From the NCBI GenBank assembly GCA_016841725.1, contig JAENYP010000001.1, positions 248,001 through 312,000 of the forward strand: a stretch of 64,000 nt of DNA, written 5' to 3'. Below are positions 53,097 through 62,863 of the stretch, piece by piece; the stretch's first letter is position 1, and each line of letters opens with the position of its first letter. The DNA comes from Thermincola carboxydiphila (GTDB lineage Bacteria; Bacillota; Thermincolia; Thermincolales; UBA2595). The translations under genes and the position numbers were made by a program. Under the pieces are notes generated by a model that saw only the letters and a list, made by a program, of their open reading frames with translations, had not been told where the DNA came from and ran no database searches.

Positions 53097-53192
53097 TTAT
53101 TGAAATTTCCTTTAATTGCCTCTGCTTTTCCTTGCAAATACAAGAAAATTGACTTCGTCAAATTTATCTTCGATGTCAATTTTCTTGTTCAA

Positions 53193-53319
53193 AGGGGGCC
53201 AGCCCCCTATGACGTCGCTTCGCTCCTGTTACCCCCGGAGAATAGGGGGCATACCCCCTATAACCCCCATTATTAAGGAAATTATCCACAACCCTGCAAA
53301 ACGGTAATTTCCTTAATAA
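53193..53319. repeat. Cluster of GC-rich hairpins and a 15-bp inverted repeat
   Basis: GGGGGCCAGCCCCC, then AGGGGGCATACCCCCT, then a perfect 15-bp inverted repeat (TTATTAAGGAAATTA at 53270-53284 with its complement at 53305-53319, 20-base loop). The composition differs sharply from the AT-rich flanks. It may be a small non-autonomous mobile or REP-like element. No target duplication was found. Confidence 0.5.
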
Positions 53320-53363
53320 AAACAAATAGGGAATGCCCCGTATGTAACCACGGAATCATTCCC
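53314..53363 (-). terminator. Terminator of the RND pump gene
   Basis: GGGAATG and CATTCCC pair around a 21-base loop; TATTTGTTTTTATT follows on the minus strand, 35 nt after the stop. Confidence 0.7.
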
Positions 53364-53397
53364 CTTTCATATTTCCCCGGTGTTATCTCCTTCTGTT

Positions 53398-56300
53398 CTA
53401 CAGAGTTTCGCCTGTGGAGGTTTTCAAAGTGGATTTCTTGAATTTTCTTTTCAGGAATTTTTTAAAGTCATCCATAAGGGTATAAATTACCGGAATAATA
53501 ATTAGTGTAAATAATGTTGAGGTCAGCAGCCCGCCAATCAGAACCCATGCCATTCCGGACCTTGTCTCAGCGCCTTCCCCCAGCGCCAGAGCAGTTGGCA
53601 GCATACCGACTATCATGGTGGTGGTGGTCATTATAATCGGCCGCAGCCTGGTTTTCCCTGCTTCCAGCAGCGCCTCTCTTAGTGGTACACCGCGTTCCAT
53701 TACAGTATGGGTGTAGTCGATCAGGAGTGTGCCGTTCTTGGCCACCAGGCCGTCCATCATAATCAGGCCAATCATGGAAAACAGGTTTAGGGTATTTCCC
53801 GTCAAGGCCAGGGCCAGAAACGCCCCCACCACCCCCAGGGGCAGGGCCATCATTCTTATGAATGGGGTCATAAAGGATTCATAAAGCATCACCAGAACCA
53901 TATAGACCAATACAATGGATAATACCAGCGCCGAAATAAGGTCAGCAAAGGTTTCCTGCATCCCCTGGGCCTGACCGGCAAAATTGACCCTGTATCCCTG
54001 GGGCAGTTTTATTCCCTCCAGTTTTTCAGTAGCCTCTTTGAGGAAGTCATTCTGAGATTTTTCGCGCAGGCTTCCGCCAACAGTTATGGCCCTCTGCCGG
54101 TCAATCCGGTTAATCTGTGTCGGCCCGCTTCCGGGACCAATGTCGGCAACCTGCTGCAGCAGCACAATTGAACCGTCCATGGTGTTTAGGGGCAGGTTCC
54201 TGACATGGTCAATATCAGCTTTGCTGAGGCCGGCCATTTTTACCACAATATCTGTCTCATCATTACCTTCGCGGAACTTACCGGCCACATCACCTGTCAG
54301 GGCTGCCCGTACCGCACGTGATACTTCATCAACAGAAAGGCCTATTGAAGCCGCCTTTTTGCGGTCAATTTCCACCTGAATCTCCGGCTGGCCAAGTCGC
54401 CAGTCCGTATCCACATCTCTGGTCCCTTCAATTTCTGAGATAACCCTCTTAACCTCTTCTGATATGGCAATCAGCTGTTGGGTGCCCGGTCCGGTTACTT
54501 CTATCTGGATATCTCCTCCCGGAGGACCCATCGAGTCTGCCTCACTGACTGACACCTTGCCCTGAACAAAACCTTCCCCCCATTTTCGTATCTGGTCACT
54601 GATCTCCCAAACCGAACGTTCCCGTTCTTTTTTGTCATGAAGCTGGATACCCACACGCCCCAGGTGGGAGCCTGAAGAGGAACTCATCCCTCCTGTCGAA
54701 CCGAGGGTAGTATGATAGTATTTTATTTCATCAATGGTTTTGAGGTATTCCTCAATATCCAGTAACGCATCATCGGTTTTCCCGATGGGGGTTCCAATAG
54801 GCATCTCCAGGTTAACGGTCATCTCTCCCTGGTCAATCTTGGGCATCTGTTCAGCTCCGATAATATTAAGACCCGGAAGTAAAAGGCTGGCACAAAACAG
54901 CGCTGCAGCGATACCCAGTACAGTCCACCTGCGCCTGAGGGACCATTCCAGAAGGGAAATGTATTTTTGTTTCATCCCTTTACCCAGAGGCGCCGTCCTT
55001 TTCCACAGCCATCTCAGCATCGATTTCCTGCCTGAACTGGTCAGGTCTCCGTTCTCACCCGTAACGTCTTCCAATTCACTCGGTTTATTGCTGCTGTTTT
55101 CCTTCTTGAAAAGCCTGGCTGCCATCATGGGAGTCAGGGTGAAGGACACAAACAAGGAAAAAATAGCGGCAAACACCACCGTCAGGCCGAACTGGCGGAA
55201 AAACTGACCCACCATCCCTTGCATAAAAGCAATCGGGGTAAAGACAACTATATCTGAGAGGGTTATGGCCACTGCAGCCATCCCTATCTCCATCCTTCCG
55301 TCCAGAGCGGCCTGGGCAGGCTCCTTACCCATTTTGAGATGCCTGTGGATGTTTTCGAGGACAACTATAGAATCATCTACCAGGATACCGATACACAGGG
55401 CAAGGCCCATCAGTGACAGCATATTAAAGGTAAATCCGGCAAAATACATCATCATCAGAGCAGCCAGCAGAGATGTGGGGATGGCCAGGGCAACAATAAC
55501 AGTGGAACGCCATTCTCTCAGGAACAGGTAAAGGGCCAGGGCAACAGTAATTATGCCTTCAATAATTGAATTTCTGGTATCATCAAGGGATATCCTGATA
55601 AAATTAGATGTATCGCGTGAGACCATTATTTCCACATCTTCAGGCAGGTCCTGCTGTACCAGCTCTATCTCTTCTTTAACCCGTTCCCCGACTTCCACTA
55701 TGGAAGCATCACTCTGCTTGAACACCATCAGGGAAACAGCGCTGATACCGTTAACCCGGCTGTACTCACGAACTTCCTGAAATCCGTCTGTAACAGCAGC
55801 AACCGCACTTAGAGGAACTGAACCTCCCCCGGATAGGGGAATGTCAAGATTTCGGATGTCTTCAATATTTTTAAATTCACCAAGCACCCGGACATTATAT
55901 TCCGCTTCCGGACGGTCCAGCCGGCCACTGGGCTGGTTCATATTTTCGGCCCTGAGCCTGCCAATAATCTGGTTGAGGGATAAGCCATAACCTTGGAGTT
56001 TGGTCCTGTCAACAGCAACCGTTACCTCACGCTGCTGCCCGCCGACAACAGAAACATCTGCAACCCCTTCAATCCGCTGCAAGCGGTCCTTAATCAAGTC
56101 CTCTGCCAATTCCTTGGTCTCATAAAGCGGGCGATGGCTCTGCAGGGCCATAATGAGCACAGGCTGGTCGTTCATGTCCTGTTTGTAAACAATCGGGTCA
56201 GAGGCATCCTCAGGCAGGCGCCCCTTAAGCATGTCTATCTTTTTCTGAACATCAAGGGCAGCCTGGTCAGCATCTGCTGTCATTTCAAATTCCAGTACCG

Positions 56301-56571
56301 TAAAAGTAAAGCCCTCAGAAGCCTGTGAATTAATTCGTTTCAGCCTGCTGAGGGAAGCCAGTTCATCCTCCAGCGGTTTGACCACCTGTGTCTCTATCTC
56401 CTCTGCCCCTGCTCCGGGATAAGTTGTCACAACTGCCACATATGGCAGGTTAACAGCAGGAAACAGTTCAACCCCCATCTTGTTATATGTATAAAGTCCC
56501 AAGACCACAAAAACCATGATTATCATAGACATCATGGCAGGCCGCTTAATAGCGATTTTAGTAAGATTCAA
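53398..56571 (-). CDS. RND-family efflux transporter, HAE1/AcrB type
   Basis: The protein has 1057 residues and the 12-helix RND layout with two duplicated outer domains. The N-terminus (AIKRPAMMSMIIMVFVVLGLY), the VTTYPGAGAEEIETQVVKPLE segment, and helix-4 charges in LMGLALCIGILVDDSIVVLENIHRH (the DD proton site) are typical of hydrophobe/amphiphile pumps. Membrane-fusion and regulator genes are not next to it in the window, which is odd for a pump that normally needs a periplasmic adaptor. The promoter and palindromic operator upstream suggest control by a TetR-family repressor encoded elsewhere. Confidence 0.95.
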   Translation of the reverse strand: MNLTKIAIKRPAMMSMIIMVFVVLGLYTYNKMGVELFPAVNLPYVAVVTTYPGAGAEEIETQVVKPLEDELASLSRLKRINSQASEGFTFTVLEFEMTADADQAALDVQKKIDMLKGRLPEDASDPIVYKQDMNDQPVLIMALQSHRPLYETKELAEDLIKDRLQRIEGVADVSVVGGQQREVTVAVDRTKLQGYGLSLNQIIGRLRAENMNQPSGRLDRPEAEYNVRVLGEFKNIEDIRNLDIPLSGGGSVPLSAVAAVTDGFQEVREYSRVNGISAVSLMVFKQSDASIVEVGERVKEEIELVQQDLPEDVEIMVSRDTSNFIRISLDDTRNSIIEGIITVALALYLFLREWRSTVIVALAIPTSLLAALMMMYFAGFTFNMLSLMGLALCIGILVDDSIVVLENIHRHLKMGKEPAQAALDGRMEIGMAAVAITLSDIVVFTPIAFMQGMVGQFFRQFGLTVVFAAIFSLFVSFTLTPMMAARLFKKENSSNKPSELEDVTGENGDLTSSGRKSMLRWLWKRTAPLGKGMKQKYISLLEWSLRRRWTVLGIAAALFCASLLLPGLNIIGAEQMPKIDQGEMTVNLEMPIGTPIGKTDDALLDIEEYLKTIDEIKYYHTTLGSTGGMSSSSGSHLGRVGIQLHDKKERERSVWEISDQIRKWGEGFVQGKVSVSEADSMGPPGGDIQIEVTGPGTQQLIAISEEVKRVISEIEGTRDVDTDWRLGQPEIQVEIDRKKAASIGLSVDEVSRAVRAALTGDVAGKFREGNDETDIVVKMAGLSKADIDHVRNLPLNTMDGSIVLLQQVADIGPGSGPTQINRIDRQRAITVGGSLREKSQNDFLKEATEKLEGIKLPQGYRVNFAGQAQGMQETFADLISALVLSIVLVYMVLVMLYESFMTPFIRMMALPLGVVGAFLALALTGNTLNLFSMIGLIMMDGLVAKNGTLLIDYTHTVMERGVPLREALLEAGKTRLRPIIMTTTTMIVGMLPTALALGEGAETRSGMAWVLIGGLLTSTLFTLIIIPVIYTLMDDFKKFLKRKFKKSTLKTSTGETL

Positions 56572-56600
56572 GAAACATCATCCCCCTGGAAGCAAATTCC

Positions 56601-56616
56601 GACCGACTAGTCGGTC
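56601..56616 (-). promoter_or_regulatory. Palindromic operator, TetR-family type
   Basis: GACCGACTAGTCGGTC is a perfect 16-bp palindrome just downstream of the -10 of the RND promoter, at about the transcription start. The ACCGACTAGTCGGT core is typical of TetR/AcrR-family operators, as I recall. A bound dimer would block transcription. Confidence 0.75.
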
Positions 56617-56623
56617 TGATTCG

Positions 56624-56652
56624 ATTTTACCATATGAGGAAACCACTGTCAA
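56624..56652 (-). promoter_or_regulatory. Promoter of the RND pump gene
   Basis: TTGACA and TAAAAT with a 17-bp spacer on the minus strand, almost consensus, 50-80 nt before the start codon. Confidence 0.8.
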
Positions 56653-56653
56653 T

Positions 56654-56693
56654 CAACACAAAAACAAATCCACTGACTTTTGGAGTGGATTTG
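56654..56693 (-). terminator. Terminator of the amino-acid ABC operon
   Basis: CAAATCCACT and AGTGGATTTG form a perfect ten-pair stem, followed by TTTTTGTGTT on the minus strand. It abuts the RND promoter. Confidence 0.9.
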
Positions 56694-56736
56694 GTTAAAA
56701 AAATTATTCAATAAACTTTCAAATACCCAAATTCAT

Positions 56737-57462
56737 TTAAATCAGGATTTTGCTGAGGAAAGACTGGGTCCGCTCATGCTTGGGGCTGCCGAATACCTCT
56801 TCAGGGGTTCCCTCTTCAATAATAATCCCCTCATCCATAAAAAGAACCCTGTCACCGACCTCTTTGGCAAAGCCCATTTCATGTGATACCACAACCATGG
56901 TCATTCCTTCCCTGGCAAGTTCCTTCATGACTGCCAGAACTTCTCCGACCATTTCCGGGTCCAGGGCTGATGTGGGCTCATCAAACAACATCACTTTCGG
57001 CCTCATGGCCAGAGCCCTTCCAATGGCTACCCTCTGCTGCTGCCCCCCTGAAAGCTGGCCGGGATAATTGCCGGCCTTATCACTAAGGCCTACCTTATCG
57101 AGCATTTCGGCAGCCACGGACTCAGCCTGGGCTACAGGCATCTTGCGGACTTTTTCAAGGGCCAGGGCTACATTTTCCAGGGCAGTCATGTGGGGAAACA
57201 GGTTGAAATGCTGAAATACCATGCCTACCTCTTCCCGCACTTTATTAATATTGGTATCCTTATCTGTCATATTAAAGCCGTCTACAACTATTTCACCATC
57301 TGTAGGCATTTCCAAAAGATTTATACACCGAAGAAAGGTACTCTTTCCGGAACCGCTGGGTCCAATTACAACAACAACTTCCTTGGGCTTTATATGACAA
57401 TCTATCCCCCGCAGAACTTCAAGCTTATCGAAACGTTTATGGAGGTTACGCACGTATATCAC
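56737..57462 (-). CDS. Polar amino-acid ABC transporter ATP-binding protein
   Basis: The protein is about 241 residues. Walker [14 protein letters not shown] near residue 38, Q-loop [17 protein letters not shown], signature [19 protein letters not shown] and Walker [18 protein letters not shown] are all intact. It belongs to the GlnQ/ArtM group. GTG 57462 follows AAAGGAGG at usable spacing; TTG 57471 is the alternative. It overlaps the permease gene by 17 nt and powers the same importer. Confidence 0.96.
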   Translation of the reverse strand: MIYVRNLHKRFDKLEVLRGIDCHIKPKEVVVVIGPSGSGKSTFLRCINLLEMPTDGEIVVDGFNMTDKDTNINKVREEVGMVFQHFNLFPHMTALENVALALEKVRKMPVAQAESVAAEMLDKVGLSDKAGNYPGQLSGGQQQRVAIGRALAMRPKVMLFDEPTSALDPEMVGEVLAVMKELAREGMTMVVVSHEMGFAKEVGDRVLFMDEGIIIEEGTPEEVFGSPKHERTQSFLSKILI

Positions 57463-58126
57463 TCTTGCCAAACCTCCTTTCCAGATAAGCTACAAATTGT
57501 GATAGAATCATTGTCAGTATCAGGTACATAATCGCTACCGGACCATAGGCTTCAAACGGTCTTGCTGTTCTTCCGTTAACCAGGGACCCGGTCATGGCCA
57601 GTTCCTGAACGGCAATAACAGAAACCAGGGATGAATCCTTAAGCATAGCAATAAATTCATTTCCCAGGGCCGGAAGCACTCTTTTAATAGCCTGGGGTAT
57701 AATAATATATCTCATTGCCTGTGGATATGACATCCCCAGTGACCTTGCAGCCTCCATCTGTCCCCTGTCAATTGACTGGATACCGGCCCGGAATATTTCT
57801 GCGATATAGGCCCCGCTGTTAAGACTTAAGGCCACAAAACCACTAACTATATTGGGAAAGCTCCCTATGGTAGGAAGTACGGCAAAATGGATAAACAATA
57901 TTTGGACCAACAGAGGAGTACCGCGGAAAAAGTCAATATATACTTTTGAAACCAGGGAAAACAACCTGAAATGGGAAAGGCGCATTAAGCTTAGAATAAG
58001 ACCAAGCAGAGTCCCAACACTTACGGCAACAACAGTTAGTTCAAAGGTGGTCTTGACACCGATTTTCACCAGCATCGGCATGTAATCTGAAATTATATCC
58101 CATCTGATAAGTCCAAAAGTAATCAT
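57446..58126 (-). CDS. Polar amino-acid ABC transporter permease
   Basis: The protein is about 226 residues (HisM/GlnP family) with five membrane helices and the inner-membrane EAA-type motif [20 protein letters not shown] near residue 145. GTTFELT at the start of the permease fold is also typical. ATG 58126 (MITFGLIRW) is preferred over GTG 58141. It lies between the binding protein and the ATPase. Confidence 0.95.
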   Translation of the reverse strand: MITFGLIRWDIISDYMPMLVKIGVKTTFELTVVAVSVGTLLGLILSLMRLSHFRLFSLVSKVYIDFFRGTPLLVQILFIHFAVLPTIGSFPNIVSGFVALSLNSGAYIAEIFRAGIQSIDRGQMEAARSLGMSYPQAMRYIIIPQAIKRVLPALGNEFIAMLKDSSLVSVIAVQELAMTGSLVNGRTARPFEAYGPVAIMYLILTMILSQFVAYLERRFGKSDIRA

Positions 58127-58170
58127 ATTTAGAAAAATCACCTTTCTAGAATTTCAGTAGCATATCCATG

Positions 58171-58201
58171 AAAAGGCGCAATGCCTCAAAGGCATCACGC
58201 C
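58171..58201 (-). terminator. Hairpin between binding-protein and permease genes
   Basis: GGCGTGATGCCT and AGGCATTGCGCC pair around TTG with two internal mismatches, followed by TTTTC on the minus strand. Partial termination or RNA protection here would raise binding-protein levels over permease, a common arrangement. Confidence 0.7.
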
Positions 58202-58248
58202 GGGCTAAACAACTATGTTGTTATATTTTCATAGACCTGATGAATTAT

Positions 58249-59022
58249 TTATTCACTGAACCACTTGCTGTATACTTTATCATATTCACCGTTGTCTTTA
58301 ATCTTTTGCAGACCGCTGTTGACTTTTGCCAGCAGTTCGGCATTACCTTTGGTAACTGCAATACCATAGAACTCTTTGGGGAAATTCTCATCTTTAACTA
58401 TCTTCAAATTGGCATCAGGGTTGTTTTTCACGTAGTTGCCCACAACCCCGGAATCTGCAACAGCAGCATCGGCTTTTTTGTTTCTAAGCTCCAGGAAGGC
58501 TTCGGGAGTACCTTTAAACCTCTTGATATCTTTGTAATCCTTGCCCAGGAACTCAGTAAGGGCTTCGTCCCCGGTGGTCCCTTCCTGTACGGATACAACT
58601 TTGCCCTTCAGGTCTTCCATGGCGGCAATTGCAGAATCCTGAGGTACAGCAATGTAGTTGGTGGACTCAAAATACGGTTCGGAAAAATCCATTTCCTTTT
58701 TACGGTCATCTGTGATTGTCACAGCAGAAATAACAATATCATTCTTACCGTTAAGGGAGGAGAAAATCCCTTCCCAGGCGGTATTAATAAACTCAACCTC
58801 GAAACCTTCAGCAGCCGCAACAGCCTTCATGATATCAATGTCAAAACCTTCAATTTCCCCGCTCGGAGCTACTGATTCAAAAGGGGCATATGCAGCATCA
58901 GTGCCAACTTTGTACACTGCACCCTCATCTGTGGCAGCCTTTTCACCGCCACATCCGACAGCAAAAACAAGACCTAAAATAAGGATACTAAGGGTAACTA
59001 ACTTGAGAATCTTTTTCATCAT
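58249..59022 (-). CDS. Polar amino-acid ABC transporter substrate-binding lipoprotein
   Basis: The protein is about 257 residues with a lipoprotein signal (LVTLSILILGLVFAVGC) and the family-3 solute-binding fold: KVGTDAAYAPFES, GFDIDIMKAVAA, DIVISAVTITDDRKKEMDFS. The ligand class is polar amino acids. Paired ATGs at 59022 and 59019 follow AAAGGAGG; the longer frame to 59073 has no such site. It is first in the operon with permease and ATPase. Confidence 0.95.
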   Translation of the reverse strand: MMKKILKLVTLSILILGLVFAVGCGGEKAATDEGAVYKVGTDAAYAPFESVAPSGEIEGFDIDIMKAVAAAEGFEVEFINTAWEGIFSSLNGKNDIVISAVTITDDRKKEMDFSEPYFESTNYIAVPQDSAIAAMEDLKGKVVSVQEGTTGDEALTEFLGKDYKDIKRFKGTPEAFLELRNKKADAAVADSGVVGNYVKNNPDANLKIVKDENFPKEFYGIAVTKGNAELLAKVNSGLQKIKDNGEYDKVYSKWFSE

Positions 59023-59197
59023 CGTCCTCCTTTTTCCTTTTCCATTTGCATATGGAGCGAATTTCTTTTTCAAACTGTATTTCGCTTAAACTAACAAAAA
59101 TCCTGCTAAAAATCACATTTTATTTGCAGAACATTTTTAACTGTCAGTATAAAAGGTCGCGTATTATAACAATTATTGTTTTTCGTGGATTATATCC

Positions 59198-59226
59198 TTG
59201 ACACTGGGATTCCAATATGTGAGAAT
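59198..59226 (+). promoter_or_regulatory. Promoter of the plus-strand EamA gene
   Basis: TTGACA, a 17-bp spacer and GAGAAT preceded by TGT. The -35 is perfect and the -10 weak but extended-type. The start codon is about 60 nt downstream. Confidence 0.5.
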
Positions 59227-59291
59227 TATTTTTATAGGCGCAATTCAGGAAGCATATTCTTTAGGAAACGTATTCTTCAGGAGGTACATCA

Positions 59292-60200
59292 ATGGGAAGC
59301 AGAAAAGTGCAAATAATGGCAGACCTGGCCCTTGTCTTTGTCGCCCTCGTGTGGGGGGCCACTTTTGTTTCAGTTAAAGAAGCGATCAAACACATCGAAC
59401 CATTCTATTTCCTGGCCATAAGGTTTGCCATTGCCACAATCATCATGCTTGCCGTTACCAACAGGCGCCTTGTCAGATTAACTCTGCCCGCATTGATTAA
59501 GGGGATCTTAATCGGGCTTTTTCTCTTTGCCGGCTACGCCTTTCAGACCTTTGGCCTGAAATATACCACGGCATCCAATGCGGGGTTTATAACCGGGCTT
59601 ACAGTAGTGCTGGTCCCCGTTTTTTATACCCTGCTCACCAAAAAAACCCCCGGTATGATATCAATGTTTGGAATATTATGTGCAGCTGCCGGTCTGGGGC
59701 TGTTAACAATCAACGAAAGCCTGCAGTTTAACTATGGTGACATTCTGGTCCTCTTCTGTGCCGTTTCATATGCCCTGCATATTCTGGTGGTGGGCAAATT
59801 TTCTCCTGACAATGACTCTTTTATCCTGGCCACGGTACAAATAGCCACTGTTGCCCTTGCCAGCTTCATAGCTGCCATATTTAAAGAAGCCACCCCAACT
59901 ATGGGCAGCTTTAACACCCAGGTATGGAATGCAATCCTGATTACAGCTGTTTTTGCCACTGCACTGGCCTTTTTTCTGCAAACCTGGACTCAGAAATATA
60001 CCTCCCCTTCTCACACCGCGGTTATCTTTACCATGGAACCGGTATTTGCGGCTTTATTTGCATATCTTATCGGGGGAGAAACATTCACTCCCAGGCAGGG
60101 ACTGGGAGCGGCAGCCATCCTGACTGGGATGCTGGCATCAGAATTGGGCGGCCAGAGAGAAAACAAGAAAGAAATCATTGAAGATACTCTCAAAGCATGA
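59292..60200 (+). CDS. EamA/DMT-family transporter
   Basis: The protein has 302 residues and ten membrane helices in two EamA repeats (LALVFVALVWGATFVSVKEA; LVLFCAVSYALHILVVGKFS), with the conserved Pro/Glu end of the second repeat (FTMEPVFAALFAYLIGGE). The family exports or imports amino acids and other small metabolites; the substrate cannot be deduced. ATG 59292 follows AGGAGG. It is convergent with a second, distinct EamA gene. Confidence 0.93.
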   Translation: MGSRKVQIMADLALVFVALVWGATFVSVKEAIKHIEPFYFLAIRFAIATIIMLAVTNRRLVRLTLPALIKGILIGLFLFAGYAFQTFGLKYTTASNAGFITGLTVVLVPVFYTLLTKKTPGMISMFGILCAAAGLGLLTINESLQFNYGDILVLFCAVSYALHILVVGKFSPDNDSFILATVQIATVALASFIAAIFKEATPTMGSFNTQVWNAILITAVFATALAFFLQTWTQKYTSPSHTAVIFTMEPVFAALFAYLIGGETFTPRQGLGAAAILTGMLASELGGQRENKKEIIEDTLKA

Positions 60201-60219
60201 CGAATGACAGCGCACTTAC

Positions 60220-60262
60220 GCAGTACTTGTGCAATCTTGTGCAGTACTTGTGCAGTACTTAT
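60220..60262 (+). repeat. Four short tandem repeats between convergent EamA genes
   Basis: Units GCAGTACTTGT, GCAATCTTGT, GCAGTACTTGT and GCAGTACTTAT follow one another (10-11 bp each). The last overlaps the 3' end of the minus-strand EamA gene. Confidence 0.75.
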
Positions 60263-61188
60263 GCGGCATCTCTGCTGATGCCTGAAAGGATCACCCGGAA
60301 CCCCTTTTTAAACCATGTTCCTATATCAGCCAGATAAACAGCAAATACAACAAGGCCTCCGCCCGCAAGCTGGGTGGGGGTTATCTTTTCACCGATAATA
60401 AAATAACTGGCAATTACGGTAACCACCGGAATCAGGTTAATAAAAAGAGAGGCCATGCCTACTCCGATTTCCCCCATGGCATATACATAAAAATAATAGC
60501 CAATGGCTGAACAGAAAACCCCGAGGAACAGGACATTACCGGCAACAACCCAGTTAACCGAAGCCCATTTATTTGATTCAAAAAAAACAAAGGGAACAAT
60601 GGCAAGGGTCCCGAAAAGTGTTTGGTATGTAGTTATAGCAAGATTAGAGTAGCGTTTTGCCATAGGCCGGGTCAACAGGTTGTATGCCACCCAGGCAGCA
60701 GCAGCTCCCAGCATGGAAAGGTTGCCTAAAAAGTATTCTGATGAAAAACTTAACTCTCCCCGGTCTCTGAAAATCAGGTAAATTCCCAAAAAAGACAGTA
60801 CCACTCCCAAGGCCTTTGGCCAGGTGATCCTGCTGCCGCAGAAAATAAAGTCTGCCAGCACCGCCAGTACCGGTATCGTTGCTATTATTATCGAAGCCGT
60901 GGAAGCAGTGGAAAGTCTCACACCGTTATTCTCAAAGAAAAAGTACAGGGTAATCCCGATTACCCCGGAAAAAGCCATCAGGGGAAGGTCCGCCCGGTTA
61001 AGTTTTGCATCCGGCTCCTTGATTTTCAGGATTGCCAGAAGCATTATAGATGCTATGAGAAACCTGCTCAGGGCCAGGGTCATAGGACCCAGGACAGCCA
61101 CAGACACCTTGATGCTGAGAAAAGACAGCCCCCAAACAATCATTACAAAGGTAATTGCCGCAAACGGCAGCGCTCTGTTTTTTGACAT
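60259..61188 (-). CDS. EamA/DMT-family transporter
   Basis: The protein is about 309 residues with ten membrane helices and two EamA repeats (FVMIVWGLSFLSIKVSVAVLG; MLGAAAAWVAYNLLTRP), the second ending in LINLIPVVTVIASYFIIGE. ATG 61188 (MSKNRALPF) has GAAGGAG upstream; the frame to 61221 does not. The substrate is unknown. It is similar in size but not in sequence detail to the plus-strand EamA gene. Confidence 0.93.
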   Translation of the reverse strand: MSKNRALPFAAITFVMIVWGLSFLSIKVSVAVLGPMTLALSRFLIASIMLLAILKIKEPDAKLNRADLPLMAFSGVIGITLYFFFENNGVRLSTASTASIIIATIPVLAVLADFIFCGSRITWPKALGVVLSFLGIYLIFRDRGELSFSSEYFLGNLSMLGAAAAWVAYNLLTRPMAKRYSNLAITTYQTLFGTLAIVPFVFFESNKWASVNWVVAGNVLFLGVFCSAIGYYFYVYAMGEIGVGMASLFINLIPVVTVIASYFIIGEKITPTQLAGGGLVVFAVYLADIGTWFKKGFRVILSGISRDAA

Positions 61189-61345
61189 CTCGTTACTCCT
61201 TCTGGAAAATTGCTCCTGCACAAATTCTTGGAACTATAGTATTAATTCACTTTTCCATATCCTATACTATATTACTACAAAAGACTGCTGCTAACAATAC
61301 TGATACAAAGACCTGGGAATAAAGCAGTAAAATAGCCTTGATTTC

Positions 61346-62539
61346 TCAAGGCTGATTGTTATCACATTCATACATATACTTTCTGGTTAAAGGCAGTGAA
61401 TTATTAACACCCCTGGTGAACAGAAACTGATGAACATCAATATTGCCGGTATGAAATGAAGCTGCACAAGAGTTTAGATAAAGCCGCCACATCCGGATAA
61501 AGGTCTCATCTTTTGTTTTCCTTATTTCCGGAAGGGCATTCTCAAAATTCCGGGCCCAGTGTTCCAAAGTCCGGGTATAGTGTTCCCGCAGGCTCTCCAG
61601 ATCGATGAGATAAAACTTGTTGGAGGCCATCAGAGAAACCAGTTCGTGAATAGCCGGAATATAACCACCCGGGAAAATGTATTTATTCATCCAGCTATTT
61701 GTCTGCCCTTCCTGGTAGCTGGTAATACAATGCAGGAGGGATACTCCGTTTACATTTAGCAGTGATTCCACTGAGGAAAAATAGTCTTTGAGGTGTTCCT
61801 TCCCCACATGCTCAAGCATTCCGACACTTACTACCCGGTCAAAAGTCCTATCCCTTAATTCCCGGTAGTCGATTTGTTGAACTTCCACCAAATCCTGTAA
61901 TTTTTCTGCCTCGATTTTTTCCTGAACTGGGCAGTATTGCTCTGAACTAAGGGTAATTCCCAGTGATTTAACTCCAAAGGTTTTAGCTGCAGCAAGAATA
62001 AGTTCCCCCCAACCGCAGCCAATGTCAAGTAAGGTTTGTCCTTTTTGTAAATTGAGTTTACGCAGAATATGATCAACTTTATTCTTTTGAGCCCGGAGCA
62101 AGCTGTCCTCGGGAGATTTGAAATATCCACAGGAATAGGTCATAGTCTCATCTAACCACAACCTATAGAAGTCGTTACCAATATCGTAGTGATACTTTAC
62201 ATCAGCTTTGGCTTTACGTATACTGTTGGAAAACATTTTAGCTAATTTGGCGTAAGGCTTTTTCTGAGATAGAAAGCTATCGGTGTTTTTATAAATTGAT
62301 TCAATAACCTTTTGGACACTTCCTACAATTTCGATTTTTCCCTTCATATACGCTTCGCCAAAGGCAAGGGATGGGTCACTGATTAACTGTGATTTGGCAA
62401 TTGGCTCATTAAGTTCAATTCGAAACCGGGCCTCTCCCTGGCCATATTTTTTGACTTCTCCATCAAAATACTTTACTTCACAAACATCGGTGAACAAGTT
62501 TTTCATAAGATTGTGGTAAAAAGCCTTATCAGTGGTCAT
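61346..62539 (-). CDS. Cyclopropane-fatty-acyl-phospholipid synthase family methyltransferase
   Basis: The protein is about 397 residues. A non-catalytic N-terminal domain is followed by the CFA signature YHYDIGNDFYRLWLDETMTYSCGYF and the SAM site LLDIGCGWGELIL. Conserved SVGMLEHVG and FIFPGGYIP segments match CFA/MmaA enzymes, which methylenate or methylate unsaturated lipid chains. ATG 62539 has GGAGGT upstream. It stands alone. Desaturated-lipid methylation is the family role; the product is not determined. Confidence 0.93.
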   Translation of the reverse strand: MTTDKAFYHNLMKNLFTDVCEVKYFDGEVKKYGQGEARFRIELNEPIAKSQLISDPSLAFGEAYMKGKIEIVGSVQKVIESIYKNTDSFLSQKKPYAKLAKMFSNSIRKAKADVKYHYDIGNDFYRLWLDETMTYSCGYFKSPEDSLLRAQKNKVDHILRKLNLQKGQTLLDIGCGWGELILAAAKTFGVKSLGITLSSEQYCPVQEKIEAEKLQDLVEVQQIDYRELRDRTFDRVVSVGMLEHVGKEHLKDYFSSVESLLNVNGVSLLHCITSYQEGQTNSWMNKYIFPGGYIPAIHELVSLMASNKFYLIDLESLREHYTRTLEHWARNFENALPEIRKTKDETFIRMWRLYLNSCAASFHTGNIDVHQFLFTRGVNNSLPLTRKYMYECDNNQP

Positions 62540-62863
62540 TAGTCTACCTCCAGAAAAATTAATTGGTCTTTGTTGACCCAACTAAATAAAAGGTTGAAGC
62601 CTGCCCAAAGAAATCTGCGTTTTACTACATCTGTAGGATTAGTGTTTTCTCCTATTATATCACGAAAATATAAACTTCCAAAGAGCTATTTTAGCATAAC
62701 TGACTGCACTTGGCGGGTACACAGTCAGCTTTCATCCACAACTGAACCTGCTCCAAAAAAGCATCCGGGGACCGTCCCTTAGGAGACAATCCCCGCATCA
62801 TAATTTTCGTATATCTATTATCTGTAAATTGGTTCAGTCTGCCCTGATTATCCTGAACATATC
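62540..62863. other. Gene-free stretch between CFA-type and LysM genes
   Basis: No coding frame is supported in 324 bases. GGGGACCGTCCC with a nearby AGGAGACAATCCCC (62767-62794) resembles degenerate copies of a repeat common in Bacillota, but no second copy is in the window. Confidence 0.5.

Noticed and set aside
53048-53179. Longer N-terminus of the GGDEF/HD-GYP protein from TTG 53179
   Set aside because: No ribosome site, and a promoter with Spo0A box lies inside this stretch; it remains possible but less likely.
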